DNA of 13,868 nt from Candidatus Saccharimonadota bacterium (GTDB taxonomy: Bacteria; Patescibacteriota; Saccharimonadia; Saccharimonadales; EFPC-124): positions 1-13,868 of the forward strand of contig JAEHDC010000007.1 of assembly GCA_016880595.1 (NCBI GenBank), written 5' to 3'. Below the pieces are notes generated by a model. That model was not told the origin of the DNA and made no database searches. It worked only from the letters and a program-made list of their open reading frames with translations. A program made the position numbers and the translations under genes. Of the stretch, positions 12,746 to 13,868 are shown in pieces; the first letter of the stretch is position 1; each line of letters starts with the position of its first letter.

Positions 12746-13868
12746 GTGAAAAATGATATATGCATTGTAGGTGGGTGTGGACACGTTGGCTTGCCTTTGG
12801 GCTTAGCCTTTGCAGATAGCAACAAAAAAGTTGCATTATACGATCTGGATAAAAAGAAGATTGCCGCAGTCAATGCTGCCGAACTGCCATTCAAAGAAGA
12901 CGGCGCAGAACCAGTTTTGCAAGAAGTCATTAAATCTAAAAAGCTTTTTGCCACAAGCGACACAAAAGCAATTCGCGATGCCAAAGCGATAATTATGGTA
13001 ATTGGCACGCCAGTTGATGAGCATTTAAATCCTAAAGTTAACGATATCATTAGTGCCATCAAAGAGATAGAAAAAGAGTTAAGCGACGACCAGTTGCTTA
13101 TTTTGCGTAGCACATTGTATCCTGGCGTAACAGAGAAAGTTCACGCCTACTTGCAGCGCAACAACAAGAAAACTCTTGTGGCATTTTGCCCAGAGCGAAT
13201 TGCCGAAGGCCATGCCCTAAAAGAGCTGCGCGAGTTGCCGCAAATTGTTTCTGGCTGCACAGAAGAAGCTGTGAAGCAAGCTCGCACACTTTTTGGTGTG
13301 CTTGCTAAAAAGGTTGTTGTTTTGAAGCCTAAAGAGGCTGAAATTGCCAAGCTTTTTGCCAACACCTGGCGTTATATTAACTTTGCAACAACTAATCAAT
13401 TTTACATGATAGCCAATAGTAATGGTTTAGATTTCCATAAAATCAGTCAAGCCATGACTGAGGATTATCCGCGCCTCAAAGCTTTTGCCAAACCTGGACT
13501 GTCTGCTGGCCCGTGCCTATTTAAAGATACAATGCAATTGTCTTCTTATGGTGACAATAATTTCTTTTTGGGTCATGCAGCAATGCTAGTTAATGAAGGT
13601 TTGCCAGATTATATGGTTGAGCAGATTAAAAAGAAGCACGATTTATCTGTTATGACAGTCGGCCTGCTTGGAATGGCATTTAAAGGAGATAACGATGACA
13701 CGCGCGAAAGCCTCTCTTATAAGCTCAAAAAGAAGCTTACGTTTGAGGCTAAGGAAGTGCTTTGCCATGATCCATACGTCAAAGATAGTTCTTTGGTAAG
13801 CATGGAAAGAATTCGCAAAGAGGCTGACATAATTGTCTTGGCCGCCCCACACACTGTTTACAAAGAAG
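12746..13868 (+). CDS. UDP-glucose/UDP-N-acetylhexosamine 6-dehydrogenase (WecC-like), 3' end outside window
   Basis: The frame is open for 374 codons from GTG 12746 to the window end; the family is usually 400-440 residues. Residues 5-16 hold the NAD-binding loop (IVGGCGHVGLPL, with G10, G12 and G15), followed by VALYDLD ending strand 2. VIGTPVDEHLNP and LRSTLYPGVTEKV are family motifs, as is CPERIAEGHALKELRELPQI, which I associate more with UDP-ManNAc/UDP-GlcNAc dehydrogenases than with UDP-glucose dehydrogenase. EAEIAKLFANTWRY carries the expected K202 and N206, and GPCLFKDT carries the catalytic C257. GLLGMAFKGDNDDTRES starts the C-terminal UDP-binding domain. The enzyme makes a UDP-uronic acid by two NAD-dependent oxidations in the cytoplasm. 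It begins its own transcription unit and would supply an acidic sugar to the surface glycan. The exact substrate is not settled. Confidence 0.9.
   Translation, partial: MKNDICIVGGCGHVGLPLGLAFADSNKKVALYDLDKKKIAAVNAAELPFKEDGAEPVLQEVIKSKKLFATSDTKAIRDAKAIIMVIGTPVDEHLNPKVNDIISAIKEIEKELSDDQLLILRSTLYPGVTEKVHAYLQRNNKKTLVAFCPERIAEGHALKELRELPQIVSGCTEEAVKQARTLFGVLAKKVVVLKPKEAEIAKLFANTWRYINFATTNQFYMIANSNGLDFHKISQAMTEDYPRLKAFAKPGLSAGPCLFKDTMQLSSYGDNNFFLGHAAMLVNEGLPDYMVEQIKKKHDLSVMTVGLLGMAFKGDNDDTRESLSYKLKKKLTFEAKEVLCHDPYVKDSSLVSMERIRKEADIIVLAAPHTVYKE

Noticed and set aside
12586..13113. A 175-codon minus-strand open frame antisense to the dehydrogenase
   Set aside because: The plus strand encodes clear dehydrogenase motifs across the same bases, and the minus frame has a low-complexity composition and no recognisable domain; it is a shadow.
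1..13868. Alternative genetic code (UGA read as glycine), as in Absconditabacteria and Gracilibacteria
   Set aside because: TGA ends the Wzt-like gene (310-312) and the minus-strand membrane protein (10718-10716) at sensible, coupled positions, and all genes read well with the standard code.
1..13868. tRNA, rRNA, CRISPR array, riboswitch or insertion sequence
   Set aside because: No cloverleaf, rRNA-like stretch, regularly spaced direct repeats, transposase or terminal inverted repeats were found; gene-free gaps are all under 170 bases.

Overview
The window reads as part of a cell-surface glycan and secreted-protein locus. The best guess is a Candidatus Saccharibacteria (TM7) or other Candidate Phyla Radiation bacterium. 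Reasons: AT-leaning base use, compact overlapping genes, a polysaccharide-export operon next to a long secreted hemagglutinin-like protein with a KEQGL motif (a family I associate with Actinobacteria and Saccharibacteria), and tail-fibre-like surface proteins. TAA, TAG and TGA all end genes here, so the UGA=Gly code of Absconditabacteria/Gracilibacteria is not used. The taxon is inferred from gene content and cannot be proven from this window.

Region 1 (1-6373, + strand) is one tight operon. It starts with the 3' end of an ABC-exporter ATPase carrying a Wzt-type glycan-binding C-terminal domain. Then come a SAM methyltransferase with a C-terminal coiled coil, a tandem GT2 glycosyltransferase, a WsaF-like GT-B glycosyltransferase, a GtrA-family small membrane protein and a DUF2142 multi-pass protein. 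All junctions overlap or are a few bases apart. The likely logic is cytoplasmic glycan assembly, capping or length control by the methyltransferase, recognition of the finished chain by the Wzt domain and ABC export, with GtrA and DUF2142 decorating the glycan outside the membrane.

Region 2 (6374-8127, + strand) holds one gene with its own promoter-like sequence. It encodes a phage tail-fibre/tailspike-like protein: virion-type N-terminus, short GDLLVA-type module, pectate-lyase-3 beta-helix and beta-rich C-terminus, with no signal peptide. Region 3 (8290-11270, - strand) converges on it across a perfect 11-bp hairpin. It is a two-gene operon: a single-pass membrane protein with an exported two-cysteine domain, translationally coupled to an 809-aa secreted hemagglutinin-like protein with about nine degenerate C-terminal repeats.

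Region 4 (11363-13868, + strand) starts from a 92-bp divergent promoter region. It holds a GT-C-like multi-pass membrane protein and then, from its own extended -10 promoter, a UDP-N-acetylhexosamine/UDP-sugar dehydrogenase that runs off the window end and would supply uronic-acid precursors. Several unit-leading genes have a -10-like hexamer 8-11 bases before the ATG and no Shine-Dalgarno sequence, suggesting leaderless mRNAs, while most operon-internal genes have Shine-Dalgarno sites. No tRNA, rRNA, CRISPR array or insertion sequence was seen, and there is no gene-free stretch above 300 bases.
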